Below are positions 33,607-42,276 of a stretch of 64,000 bases of DNA, piece by piece. Each line of letters starts with the position of its first letter. Positions within the stretch are counted from its first letter, which is position 1. This stretch comes from RUG191 sp045642225 (GTDB lineage: Bacteria; Bacillota; Clostridia; Lachnospirales; Lachnospiraceae). A program made the translations under genes and the position numbers. The stretch is taken from positions 1-64,000 of the forward strand of contig JAZUIN010000127.1 in the NCBI GenBank assembly GCA_045642225.1. The letters are read 5' to 3'. The notes beneath the pieces are model-generated. The model did not search any database and was not told the DNA's origin. It worked only from the letters and a program-made list of their open reading frames with translations.

Positions 33607-34902
33607 CTATGCTGTCGCTTGCTTAAATACATATTTCTTCTCAAAATCAATTACATCTAATGGTTTATCATATAAGAAACCTTGTATTACATCGCAACCA
33701 CATTCAACCACATTTTCTCTTTGTTCATGAGTCTCAACACCCTCGCAAAGAACTTCAAAATCAATATTTTTGAACGTCTGTACAAGATTCTTCATTATCA
33801 TTCTACCTTGAACATTATCAATAGAATACAATACAAATCCACGATCAAACTTAATAACATTCGCTGGAATCTGACCAAGTACATATAAAGAATTATATCC
33901 AGATCCAAAATCGTCAATTGCAATTCTATATCCTTTATCTCTCAAGTTATTAAGCTTATTAACAACAACAGATAAATTCTCCACAACAACCGTCTCTGTC
34001 AATTCAAATTCAATATATTGCTTTGGAACCTTAGACTCTTCTATTAATGCATCTAATTCCTCAATAAATCCTTCTTCCAAAAGATCCATTCTAGATAAAT
34101 TAACAGATATAGGAAATAACTCCTTACCTTCTTCTAACCAACGCTTTTGCATTTCAACAACTTGTCTTAAAACTTCAAAATCAAGCTGATATATAATATT
34201 CGCGTTCTCTAACACAGGTATAAATAAGGCTGGTGAAACCAATTCACCTTTATCATTTCTGAACCTAGCCAAAGCTTCAGCTCCAATTATCTTATCCTGC
34301 TCAACAGAAAACTTAGGCTGTAGCATTACAATAATTCCGTCATTCTCAATCGAATTCTTGAAATTAGGAATAACGCTTGCTACTTCAATAGATTTAATAC
34401 GTAATTCATCAGTAAAATATGCAAGTGTAGTATCATAACTATTCAAAATGCTGCGTCTTGCGTATCTAGCATTATCTTTTGCAACAAGAAAATCTTCATT
34501 CTCTTTAAGAATGTACATTCCCATTTGCACATTTACCTTAGAACGAGGATATGACATATTAATGTCATCAATAAATACCTTAGCGTATTCCTCATAATAA
34601 TCCATTAATTCTTCTTGAGTACTATCAGCGCCCTCGCAAAGAATTACAATATGATCTATATAACTTTTTGCTCCCAAAACACATTTAGCATTATCTAAGC
34701 AAAAATACTCAATCATTCGAAGTATTAACCAATCGCCCTTCTTAACGCCATATATTTCATTAAAATATTTAAAATTTCGTAAATTAATACTAATAAGAAC
34801 AGCTTTGTCTAACGACTTAGCCAATTCGCTTCCACGCTTCATAAACTCATCAAGTCTTGGAAACTTACTTTGACTCATTAGCATTTTATTTTCAATCCCC
34901 AT
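33607..34902 (-). CDS. EAL-domain c-di-GMP phosphodiesterase with degenerate GGDEF domain
   Basis: 431 residues, no membrane segment. Residues about 20-160 have the fold of a GGDEF domain (NLRNFKYFNEIYGVKKGDWL) but lack the GGDEF motif, so they are probably regulatory. Residues about 175-420 form an EAL domain with catalytic marks GAEALARF, VNLSR, FELTETVV, AIDDFGSGYNSL, KFDRGFV and CEGVET, so c-di-GMP hydrolysis to pGpG is predicted. GAGGGG precedes ATG 34902. It follows sigH by about 155 nt. Role in motility or attachment is inferred. Confidence 0.9.
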   Translation of the reverse strand: MGIENKMLMSQSKFPRLDEFMKRGSELAKSLDKAVLISINLRNFKYFNEIYGVKKGDWLILRMIEYFCLDNAKCVLGAKSYIDHIVILCEGADSTQEELMDYYEEYAKVFIDDINMSYPRSKVNVQMGMYILKENEDFLVAKDNARYARRSILNSYDTTLAYFTDELRIKSIEVASVIPNFKNSIENDGIIVMLQPKFSVEQDKIIGAEALARFRNDKGELVSPALFIPVLENANIIYQLDFEVLRQVVEMQKRWLEEGKELFPISVNLSRMDLLEEGFIEELDALIEESKVPKQYIEFELTETVVVENLSVVVNKLNNLRDKGYRIAIDDFGSGYNSLYVLGQIPANVIKFDRGFVLYSIDNVQGRMIMKNLVQTFKNIDFEVLCEGVETHEQRENVVECGCDVIQGFLYDKPLDVIDFEKKYVFKQATA

Positions 34903-35058
34903 TGTCCCCTCACACTAATGAAATATTAAAATATAAATCTCACCTACATAACAAGTATTATAAATTAAAATGTTATTTTTTACAATATATGTGCACTTTT
35001 TGTACTATATACCCCAATTACACAGTCACATTTTTGTGTAATATGTACAAACACCTTG

Positions 35059-35652
35059 TTAAAGATTTATGTTTCTCGCCTTATTTTTTATTCGTTGAAT
35101 TGTATTATCTATCATCTTAGGCGTTTTATCGAGAATGTCAGCGATTTCAGTATACTCAAAGCCTTTTATCATAAGCTTATAAACTTCAAGTTCGTTTTTT
35201 GACAATTCTTTTTTGACCAAATCTAATGCATCTTGATTAGAAATCTTACTAATTACGATAGCTTCAGGATTATTAGTTAGTTCATTTTTATTGCCCGATG
35301 TCTCATATTCTAAGTCATCTCTTTCTTCATCTAGAGAGATTTGACTGTTAAAAAACTGATTCTTCTTAGATTGTGACTTCTCAATCAAATGATTAACATT
35401 ATTATCTATACATTTCCCAACATAAGTAAAAAACGAAGTCTCTTTGGTCGCGTCAAAAGAAGTCACAGCATTAATAATTCCAACATACCCTTCTTGTACA
35501 AAATCATCTTCGCTAAAGCCTGTCGCAAAACGATTCTTTATACTTTTGTATACTAACGGCGTGTATTTTCTAACCAAAAATTCTAAAGCTTCACTATTTC
35601 CAGAATGATAATGTTCGACAATTTCTTCATCAGTCATTGCAGTATAATCCAT
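35059..35652 (-). CDS. sigH: RNA polymerase sigma factor SigH (Spo0H-like)
   Basis: 197 residues. Region 2 (LVRKYTPLVYKSIKNRFATG, EDDFVQEGYVGIINAVTSFD, FFTYVGKCIDNNVNH) lies at about 27-110 and region 4 helix-turn-helix (LSKNELEVYKLMIKGFEYTE) at about 148-195. Gene order cysS-mrnC-rlmB-sigH matches the SigH locus of Bacillus, supporting sigH rather than an ECF factor. RlmB stop and SigH start overlap as TAATG. SigH governs post-exponential and competence or sporulation entry genes; whether this organism sporulates is not shown here. Confidence 0.88.
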   Translation of the reverse strand: MDYTAMTDEEIVEHYHSGNSEALEFLVRKYTPLVYKSIKNRFATGFSEDDFVQEGYVGIINAVTSFDATKETSFFTYVGKCIDNNVNHLIEKSQSKKNQFFNSQISLDEERDDLEYETSGNKNELTNNPEAIVISKISNQDALDLVKKELSKNELEVYKLMIKGFEYTEIADILDKTPKMIDNTIQRIKNKARNINL

Positions 35653-36395
35653 TACTTACCCAGCCTTTGTCTAACAATTTCATAGCTTAGCACACCACAT
35701 GCAACTGAAGCATTAAGTGAATCAATATCTCCAAACATAGGAATTTGGGCTACAAAATCACATTTCTTCTTAACATTTGCACTAACACCTGAGCCTTCAT
35801 TACCAATCACTAAACCAATTGGTCCCTTAAGATCAATGTCATACATCATTTCTCCATCCATGTCCGCACACACAAACCAAAGACCTTCCTTCTTAAGCTC
35901 TTCAATCGTCTGGGAAATGTTTGTAACCTTCGCCACAGGAGTATAATTAACTGCACCAGCACTTGTTTTAACTGCTGATGTTGTAAGGCCTACGGCTCTT
36001 CTTTTAGGAATAATCACACCATGCGCACCTGCTTGATTTGCAGTTCTAATAATTGCCCCAAGGTTATGTGGATCTTCAATCTGATCTAGAATTATAACAA
36101 AAGGAGGCTCACCCTTATCTCTGGCATTATTCAAAATGTCTTCTACACTTGAATACTCATAAGCTGCAGTATACGCAACAACACCTTGATGATTTCCTTC
36201 TTCGCACATTCTGTCAAGAGAAGTTTTATCAACAAAGTCTACCATAACCTTGCGTTTTTTCGCCTCACGCAAAATGGTATTGATTGGGCCATCCTTACTC
36301 TTCTCAATTACAAACAATTTATCAATTGATTTGTCAGCTCGAAGCGCTTCTAGTACAGAATTTCTTCCAACGATTACCGTTTCCTTATCTCTCAT
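35652..36395 (-). CDS. rlmB: 23S rRNA 2'-O-methyltransferase RlmB (SpoU family)
   Basis: 247 residues. It methylates the G2251-equivalent ribose in 23S rRNA. An N-terminal substrate-binding domain (VGRNSVLEALRADKSIDKLF) and a C-terminal trefoil-knot SPOUT domain are present: ILDQIEDPHNLGAIIRTANQ (about residue 100), VIGNEGSGVS (about 195) and IPMFGDIDSLNASVACGVLSYE (motif split at about 215). It overlaps mrnC by 4 nt (ATGA) and sigH by 1 nt, so expression is coupled. Confidence 0.95.
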   Translation of the reverse strand: MRDKETVIVGRNSVLEALRADKSIDKLFVIEKSKDGPINTILREAKKRKVMVDFVDKTSLDRMCEEGNHQGVVAYTAAYEYSSVEDILNNARDKGEPPFVIILDQIEDPHNLGAIIRTANQAGAHGVIIPKRRAVGLTTSAVKTSAGAVNYTPVAKVTNISQTIEELKKEGLWFVCADMDGEMMYDIDLKGPIGLVIGNEGSGVSANVKKKCDFVAQIPMFGDIDSLNASVACGVLSYEIVRQRLGK

Positions 36396-36814
36396 ACAAC
36401 TTCTATTCCTATTCTCATTAATTCGTATATTCGCTCCATATTATCTTGCAAATACAAATATCCTATTACCGCTTCTAATGCCGTAGCCGCCATATAATCG
36501 TGTACTGAGGCGTTTTTAGCCTTAGTATGCGGTTTAGAATTCCTGCCGCGTTTGGCAATAGCTAATTCTTCTTCTGTTAAATGTTCTTCTATGGCCTTAT
36601 ACATAGCTGCTTGCGATGAAGCTTTTACATATTTTGTAGACTTTTGTTGTAGCTTATTAGGACTAACATTTCCCTGGTTAACAACAATAGTTCTAATTAT
36701 AAGGTCAAATACATCATCGCCGATAAATGCTAATGTCAAAGGCGAATATGTCTTAACATCTTGTTTTTTACCGTTAAACTCTTCAAGTATTTTGGAATTT
36801 AAGCCCATTTCCAC
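36392..36814 (-). CDS. mrnC: Mini-ribonuclease 3 (Mini-III)
   Basis: 140 residues. A stand-alone RNase III catalytic domain without dsRNA-binding domain, which matures 23S rRNA ends. Catalytic acidic residues lie in LAFIGDDVFDLIIR (about residue 30) and ALEAVIGYLYLQ (about 122). The N-terminus overlaps cysS. Its place between cysS and rlmB is the conserved Firmicutes position. Confidence 0.94.
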   Translation of the reverse strand: MEMGLNSKILEEFNGKKQDVKTYSPLTLAFIGDDVFDLIIRTIVVNQGNVSPNKLQQKSTKYVKASSQAAMYKAIEEHLTEEELAIAKRGRNSKPHTKAKNASVHDYMAATALEAVIGYLYLQDNMERIYELMRIGIEVV

Positions 36815-38199
36815 TTAACACCTTCTCTTGTATCTTCTAGAACAATACCCTTACTCAAAAGTTCATCTCTAATCTGATCTGCTCTTGCAAAATTCTTACC
36901 TTTACGTGCAGCTTGTCTTTCTTCGATTAGACGTTCAATCTCTTCATCCAGAAGCTTCTCTTCCTTCTCAAGTATAATTCCTAGTACGTCACATAGCTTA
37001 ACAAGCTTATGCAAATACATTTCAAGCATCTTCTTAGGCGACTCTCCATTAGCAGTTTGATTTATATATTTAACCAACTCAAACACAACTGAAATAGCAT
37101 CTGCTGTATTAAAGTCATCTTCCATTGCTTCCTCAAATTTCTTGATATACTCGAAAACATCTTCTTTTTCTACATCAAAAATTCTATCTTCGCCACTTGT
37201 ATTATCAATTAAATGCTTAAGGTTAGAGTAACAATTCTTTATTCTTTCTAATCCACTTTCAGCAGATTTCATCAACTCCTCGCTAAAGTTAAGAGGACTT
37301 CTATAATGTGCACTAAGCATAAAGAAACGAAGCACTTGCAAATCGTATTTCTCACTAATCTCACGAACAGTAAAGAAATTACCTAGTGACTTACTCATCT
37401 TGCGATTATCAATATTTAGGAAGCCATTATGCATCCAATAGTTTGCAAATGTTGTACCATTTGCAGCCTCAGATTGAGCAATTTCATTTTCATGATGAGG
37501 GAAAATCAAGTCTTCTCCTCCAGCATGAATATCAATAGACTCACCCAAATATTTCTTAGACATAACAGAACATTCAATATGCCAGCCAGGTCTACCCTCA
37601 CACCATGGAGACTCCCAATAAGGTTCTCCATCTTTCTTAGGCTTCCAAAGTACGAAATCCAAAGGATCTTCCTTCAAATCGCCTGTAACATTTATATTTC
37701 TATGTCCAGCTTCTAAGTCATCAATATTCTTATGACTTAGCTTTCCATATTCTTCAAACTTACGAGTTCTATAATATACTGTTCCGTCCTCAGCAGCATA
37801 TGCATATCCCTTTTCAATCAAGGTTGCAATCATATCAATCATGCCTTGAATTTCTTCTGTTGCTTTAGGATGAGTTGTTGCTGGAAGAATATTAAGTCCC
37901 TCCATATCCTTCTTACACTCTTCAATGAAGCGCTCAGAAATGACGCTAGCATCTACATTTTCTTCTATAGCCTTCTTAATAATCTTGTCGTCTACATCTG
38001 TAAAATTCGATACAAAATTAACATCTAAGCCCTTATATTCCATATAACGTCTAACTGTATCAAAAACAATCATTGGTCTCGCATTTCCAATGTGAATAAA
38101 ATTGTAAACCGTTGGTCCACAAACATACATTGAAACGCGACCTTCATTAATTGGTACAAATTTTTCTTTCTTTTTTGTTAATGTATTATAAACTCTCAT
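36799..38199 (-). CDS. cysS: Cysteine-tRNA ligase
   Basis: 466 residues, normal length. Class I synthetase: zinc Cys at YVCGPTVYNFIHIGNARPMI (HIGH-like HIGN, about residue 28-40), WHIECSVMSKKYLG (about 207), zinc HAGGEDLIFPHHENEIAQ (about 230) and KMSKSLGNFFTV (about 268). The C-terminal helical anticodon-binding region ends EGVKWKWA. It overlaps cysE upstream by 14 nt and mrnC downstream by 16 nt, linking cysteine supply with cysteine use. Confidence 0.98.
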   Translation of the reverse strand: MRVYNTLTKKKEKFVPINEGRVSMYVCGPTVYNFIHIGNARPMIVFDTVRRYMEYKGLDVNFVSNFTDVDDKIIKKAIEENVDASVISERFIEECKKDMEGLNILPATTHPKATEEIQGMIDMIATLIEKGYAYAAEDGTVYYRTRKFEEYGKLSHKNIDDLEAGHRNINVTGDLKEDPLDFVLWKPKKDGEPYWESPWCEGRPGWHIECSVMSKKYLGESIDIHAGGEDLIFPHHENEIAQSEAANGTTFANYWMHNGFLNIDNRKMSKSLGNFFTVREISEKYDLQVLRFFMLSAHYRSPLNFSEELMKSAESGLERIKNCYSNLKHLIDNTSGEDRIFDVEKEDVFEYIKKFEEAMEDDFNTADAISVVFELVKYINQTANGESPKKMLEMYLHKLVKLCDVLGIILEKEEKLLDEEIERLIEERQAARKGKNFARADQIRDELLSKGIVLEDTREGVKWKWA

Positions 38200-38905
38200 T
38201 CTTTTTACCTTTCTCAGATAATCTAAATTCTTTCTCTAAATCTAATAGTCGATTTACCAGCTCTGAATTCTCACGCTTCAAGATATTGATATCGTCCATA
38301 ATAGGGTCTGGCAAATGTACTTGGTCCATAGTATCTCTTGGCACACGTAGGTTGTCCTGCTTAACAACACGTCCTGGGACACCAACAACAGTACAATTCG
38401 GTGGAACCTCATTAATAACTACAGAACCCGCACCTATCTTAGAATTATCGCCTACTGTGAATGACCCTAGCACTTTAGCACCTGCTGAAATCATTACATT
38501 ATTACCAATTGTAGGATGACGCTTTCCTGTTTCTTTACCTGTACCACCAAGCGTAACGCCTTGATAAAGAGTAACATTATCACCAATTATTGATGTCTCT
38601 CCAATAACTACTCCCGTACCATGATCGATAAAAAATCCCTTTCCAATTACTGCTCCAGGGTGAATCTCTATTCCAGTTTTTCTTGCCGCTCTTTGTGAAA
38701 TCCATCGAGCTCTAAAATAGTGTCCTTTAAGATAATGCTTATGTGCCTTACGATATTTAAGTATAACCTTAAAGCTTGGATACAAAAGCACTTCCCACTT
38801 TGATTTAATTGCAGGATCTCTTTCTTTAATTACTTCAAATTCTTCTTTAAATGTGGCAAAAAAACCTTTATTCTTTAGATTATCCTCTGCCTTATTTTTA
38901 CTCAT
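38186..38905 (-). CDS. cysE: Serine O-acetyltransferase
   Basis: 239 residues. It makes O-acetylserine, the precursor used by CysK. A left-handed beta helix of hexapeptide repeats is visible (IEIHPGAVIGKGFFIDHGTG, about residue 75; VTLYQGVTLGGTGKETGKRH, about 112; ISAGAKVLGSFTVGDNSKIG, about 135), including the catalytic DHGTG His. It is the shorter EpsC-like type, without the long N-terminal domain of E. coli CysE. Coupled to cysS by overlap. Confidence 0.95.
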   Translation of the reverse strand: MSKNKAEDNLKNKGFFATFKEEFEVIKERDPAIKSKWEVLLYPSFKVILKYRKAHKHYLKGHYFRARWISQRAARKTGIEIHPGAVIGKGFFIDHGTGVVIGETSIIGDNVTLYQGVTLGGTGKETGKRHPTIGNNVMISAGAKVLGSFTVGDNSKIGAGSVVINEVPPNCTVVGVPGRVVKQDNLRVPRDTMDQVHLPDPIMDDINILKRENSELVNRLLDLEKEFRLSEKGKKNESL

Positions 38906-39011
38906 TATTATTTCCTTATCTATTTTTTAATGTTATCCATACATTACTTTAGTTAGTCACACAAAACTTTTGTAAGCTTTATATTATGACCTTAATATAT
39001 GGTTTAATCTA

Positions 39012-39485
39012 TTACATTTCCTCTAACAAACACACACAACTGCTTGAAATACCTTCTTCTCTTCCAGTAAATCCAAGTCGTTCTTCTGTAGTTGCTTTAA
39101 TATTTACCTGAGAACAATCACACTCTAATGCTAATGCAACATTTTCTTCCATCTGACTAATATATGGTCTAAGCTTAGGTTGCTGTGCAACAATAGTCGC
39201 ATCCAAGTTACCAAGCTTATATCCATTTTCATCAAGTAACTTCTTGACATGCTTAAGCAATTCCATTGAAGAAATTCCTTTGTATTTCATATCAGTATCT
39301 GGAAAATGTAAACCTATATCACCAAGTCCAGCAGCGCCGAGAAGTGCATCCATTATTGCATGAAGTAAAACGTCTGCATCCGAATGTCCAAGCAAACCAA
39401 GCGAATGTTCTATCTTAACACCGCCAAGAATCAAATCTCTATCTTCAACTAATTTGTGTACATCATAACCGCTTCCAATTCTCAT
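39012..39485 (-). CDS. ispF: 2-C-methyl-D-erythritol 2,4-cyclodiphosphate synthase
   Basis: 157 residues. Fifth enzyme of the non-mevalonate isoprenoid pathway. Metal-binding N-terminus RIGSGYDVHKL, HSDADVLLHAIMDALLGAAG (about residue 33) with DIGLHFPDTD after it, and the C-terminal KATTEERLGFTGREEGIS are all present. It lies upstream of cysE, with the gltX seen in Bacillus missing from between. Confidence 0.97.
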   Translation of the reverse strand: MRIGSGYDVHKLVEDRDLILGGVKIEHSLGLLGHSDADVLLHAIMDALLGAAGLGDIGLHFPDTDMKYKGISSMELLKHVKKLLDENGYKLGNLDATIVAQQPKLRPYISQMEENVALALECDCSQVNIKATTEERLGFTGREEGISSSCVCLLEEM

Positions 39486-39538
39486 ATCATTCTCTCTTTC
39501 ACTGCTATGCTCATATTTTAATCAGATGATTAAATCCC

Positions 39539-42040
39539 CTACTCTGTATCTAGAAATGTGACTATATTTCCTTCTAGCTTCTTTGGATTGTTACCATTAT
39601 TATTTAAGGAACTACCATTAAATCTTGGAACCTCCGTTCCAATTTCATCAAGTTCAGTTCCAGCAAAAGGATCAACTTCAGCTAAATCTTCTTTAGGAAG
39701 CTCTTCATTGAACTCTTTCGGTACATATCCTTGAGACAACTCATTAAAGCCTTCAATGTATTTCTCTTCAAATTCCTCAACAGGAATTGGCTTTGAATAA
39801 AAATATCCCTGGAATAATTCACAACCTTCACTTAGCAAGAATTCTAATTGTTCATTATTCTCAACACCTTCAACAATAGTCTCAAAATCTAAATCTTTAC
39901 ACAACGAAATTATCGCAGAAAGTATCTTTTTACTCTTCTTGACATTATCCGACTTCTGAAGAAATGCCATATCAATTTTGACAACATCTATTGGAATATC
40001 CTTCAACATATTCAAGCTTGAATAACCACTTCCAAAGTCATCCATTTCAACTACAAATCCAGCTTCTTTCAACTTCTCAATAAGCACAACTTGTTGCTTA
40101 ACATTTGACATAACTGCGGTCTCTGTAATCTCTAGATGTAATTTCTCTGGCTCTATATCATATATTTTCATAAAGTTATTAAACACTTTATAAATATCCA
40201 TATAATAGAAATCCTTAGGAGAAATGTTAACAGATATTGTTTTGTCAATTCCCTTATCTTTCCACTCAGCAAGCTTCTTACATGCTAATTTCCAGATGTA
40301 AATGTCAAGCTTACCAATCATTCCATTCTTCTCAAGAAGTGGAATAAATTCAAATGGCGGAATAATACCATCAATCGGATCAATCCAACGAGCAAGTGCT
40401 TCAGCACCTACCACTTCACCCTCATCGTTAACTTGAGGTTGTAAGAAAATCTTAACATCGCCACGTTTCAACGCTATATCAAATCTAGAAATCATATTTT
40501 GTTCAGTCATAGTTTGAATACGCATTGACTCGTCATAATTGACAACTCGTTTTCTGTAATCACCCTTAATTGTATCTAATGCCATTGTCGCTCTGTCATA
40601 CATAACAGATACTGGCAAGCTTCTATCTGTTATCTCATATACACCAACATATATTGCTAATGGATAATAAATGTCAGAATCGACATATGCCACCTTTTTA
40701 GGTGCTACAATAAATGTCTCTTCTCTGTACTTAGACTTTGGCAACATTATTGCAAATTTATCACTTGAAATTCTGCCATAGACGTCATAATTATGACATA
40801 ATTGTCTAATTTCATCTGCTATACGGCAAAGCAATTCATCGCCCTTCTCGTGACCAAACAAATCGTTAACCAACTTGAAATTAAACACGTCAGAAGATAC
40901 CATAAGATATTCTTCATCAGGATTTTCTGCCAGATATTCTTCACATTTCGCATAGAAATATTCCTTGTTATAAAGCCCAGTCAAAGAGTCATGCGTCGCA
41001 CGATACTGCTCTTGCAATGCCTTCTCATATTCTTCCGTAGTATCTCTCAAGAAAATATAAGAACCGATTCTGAAATTTAATTTGTTGTTAAGCATTTTGT
41101 ATTGAATATGAAGTCGTCGCTCTTTGCCATTATCATCTATATAAATCTTATGAATATCTCTCTCACAATCAACACCCTTTTTTTGTTCTTCAATATCTAT
41201 ATCAACAACCTTACACAAATGTGAATCAGGCTTAATTACGTCACCTTCTTTAACAGCAAAGATTTTCTGTCCCAAATCATTTGCATATTCACAGTTCATG
41301 TCAACATCAAATACTAAGAAACCATAATCCATTCCATCAATCACAAGATTTACTGTTGATTGACGAAGTTTTCTTGGCATATATGTAAGCGCAAAATAAT
41401 GAAACAATATTCCTACTATAACATACAATACTACTGTAACATCAACACCCCAACCAACATACAAGGATATTGTATTAAGCACTACACAAAAAAAGAAAAT
41501 CACCAAAACACAGTGATATTTGAACCTATATACACCTACTGATGAAACAGTTTTCTTAATCAATGCCACCAAACATATAGCAACCATTGAATATACAACA
41601 AGCGCATGTATTACGTATAATGGCTTTACTTCAAATCTGTAAAATGTATAATCTTCAAATATTGTTATCTTAACCACTTCGAATATTTTATGATGGAAAT
41701 AATTAGAGAACATTAATATTCCATCAAAAAACATTAAAGGCAACAATACAAAATCACTTAAATACTTCGGTCTTTCCTCGTTCATATATCTATATACAAA
41801 ACGAATCATATAATAAAGCAATAAATCTGTACAAACTAGATAAACACTATAAGCTATATAACTTATCTGCTCACTATTAAATAACAATACAGCACTATCT
41901 GCAATTACTGTTACGATTGCAGCAATTAACAAATCATCTATCGCTTGGCTTGTAAGCGTATTAATTTTTCTACTACTATTAAGGCACCATAACAAAGCAA
42001 GTGTTATTGCTATGAATACTATAAATATAGCTATTTTCAT
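39539..42040 (-). CDS. Membrane sensor with PAS-like, degenerate GGDEF and intact EAL domains
   Basis: 833 residues from ATG 42040 (ribosome binding site GAGGAAG; a preceding TTG is less likely). Seven hydrophobic segments at about 2-20, 36-56, 62-84, 96-115, 144-164, 178-198 and 202-222 form a 7TM sensor, then a PAS-like region (about 235-340). The GGDEF domain (THDSLTGLYNKEYFY, about 350) has SSDKF in place of GGDEF, so cyclase activity is unlikely. The EAL domain (about 510-760) retains GAEALARW, LEITETAVM, DDFGSGYSSL, KIDMAFL and EGVENNEQ. An acidic, Asn-rich tail of about 65 residues follows. Predicted c-di-GMP phosphodiesterase responding to a membrane signal. Confidence 0.9.
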   Translation of the reverse strand: MKIAIFIVFIAITLALLWCLNSSRKINTLTSQAIDDLLIAAIVTVIADSAVLLFNSEQISYIAYSVYLVCTDLLLYYMIRFVYRYMNEERPKYLSDFVLLPLMFFDGILMFSNYFHHKIFEVVKITIFEDYTFYRFEVKPLYVIHALVVYSMVAICLVALIKKTVSSVGVYRFKYHCVLVIFFFCVVLNTISLYVGWGVDVTVVLYVIVGILFHYFALTYMPRKLRQSTVNLVIDGMDYGFLVFDVDMNCEYANDLGQKIFAVKEGDVIKPDSHLCKVVDIDIEEQKKGVDCERDIHKIYIDDNGKERRLHIQYKMLNNKLNFRIGSYIFLRDTTEEYEKALQEQYRATHDSLTGLYNKEYFYAKCEEYLAENPDEEYLMVSSDVFNFKLVNDLFGHEKGDELLCRIADEIRQLCHNYDVYGRISSDKFAIMLPKSKYREETFIVAPKKVAYVDSDIYYPLAIYVGVYEITDRSLPVSVMYDRATMALDTIKGDYRKRVVNYDESMRIQTMTEQNMISRFDIALKRGDVKIFLQPQVNDEGEVVGAEALARWIDPIDGIIPPFEFIPLLEKNGMIGKLDIYIWKLACKKLAEWKDKGIDKTISVNISPKDFYYMDIYKVFNNFMKIYDIEPEKLHLEITETAVMSNVKQQVVLIEKLKEAGFVVEMDDFGSGYSSLNMLKDIPIDVVKIDMAFLQKSDNVKKSKKILSAIISLCKDLDFETIVEGVENNEQLEFLLSEGCELFQGYFYSKPIPVEEFEEKYIEGFNELSQGYVPKEFNEELPKEDLAEVDPFAGTELDEIGTEVPRFNGSSLNNNGNNPKKLEGNIVTFLDTE

Positions 42041-42207
42041 CAAATCTTCCTCATGTAAATATATTTAAATGTAAAAATGGACAAACTTCTACATATAAAA
42101 TCATCGTATATTATACCATAAGTGAATAAAAGGTGCTAGAAAATAAAGGATTTTTTGAAATAAGACTTAAAAAATATAAGTTATATAATTAAGATTTTAG
42201 CAATAAA

Positions 42208-42238
42208 AAAACTCTTCATCAAACGACAAAGAGTTTTA
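42208..42238 (-). terminator. Terminator, probably ancestral for tRNA-Met
   Basis: Minus strand: AAAACTCTT, 11-nt loop, AAGAGTTTT with T7. It directly follows the duplicated tRNA 3' fragment (42239-42261), as expected if it once ended the tRNA-Met transcript before an islet separated them. Confidence 0.75.
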
Positions 42239-42261
42239 TAGCGAGGGAGAGACTCGAACTC
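42239..42261 (-). repeat. 23-bp direct repeat of the tRNA-Met 3' end (att-like remnant)
   Basis: Identical to 44097-44119, i.e. the acceptor 3' strand and most of the T-arm of tRNA-Met, up to GAGTTCGAGTCTC and CCTCGCTA. The rest of the tRNA is absent here. Integrases that use tRNA genes leave exactly such repeats. Confidence 0.85.
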
Positions 42262-42276
42262 CCCCTGCAATCATTA

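Noticed and set aside
35059..35652. ECF sigma factor
   Set aside because: Gene order after rlmB and the region 2/4 sequences fit SigH; no anti-sigma gene is adjacent.
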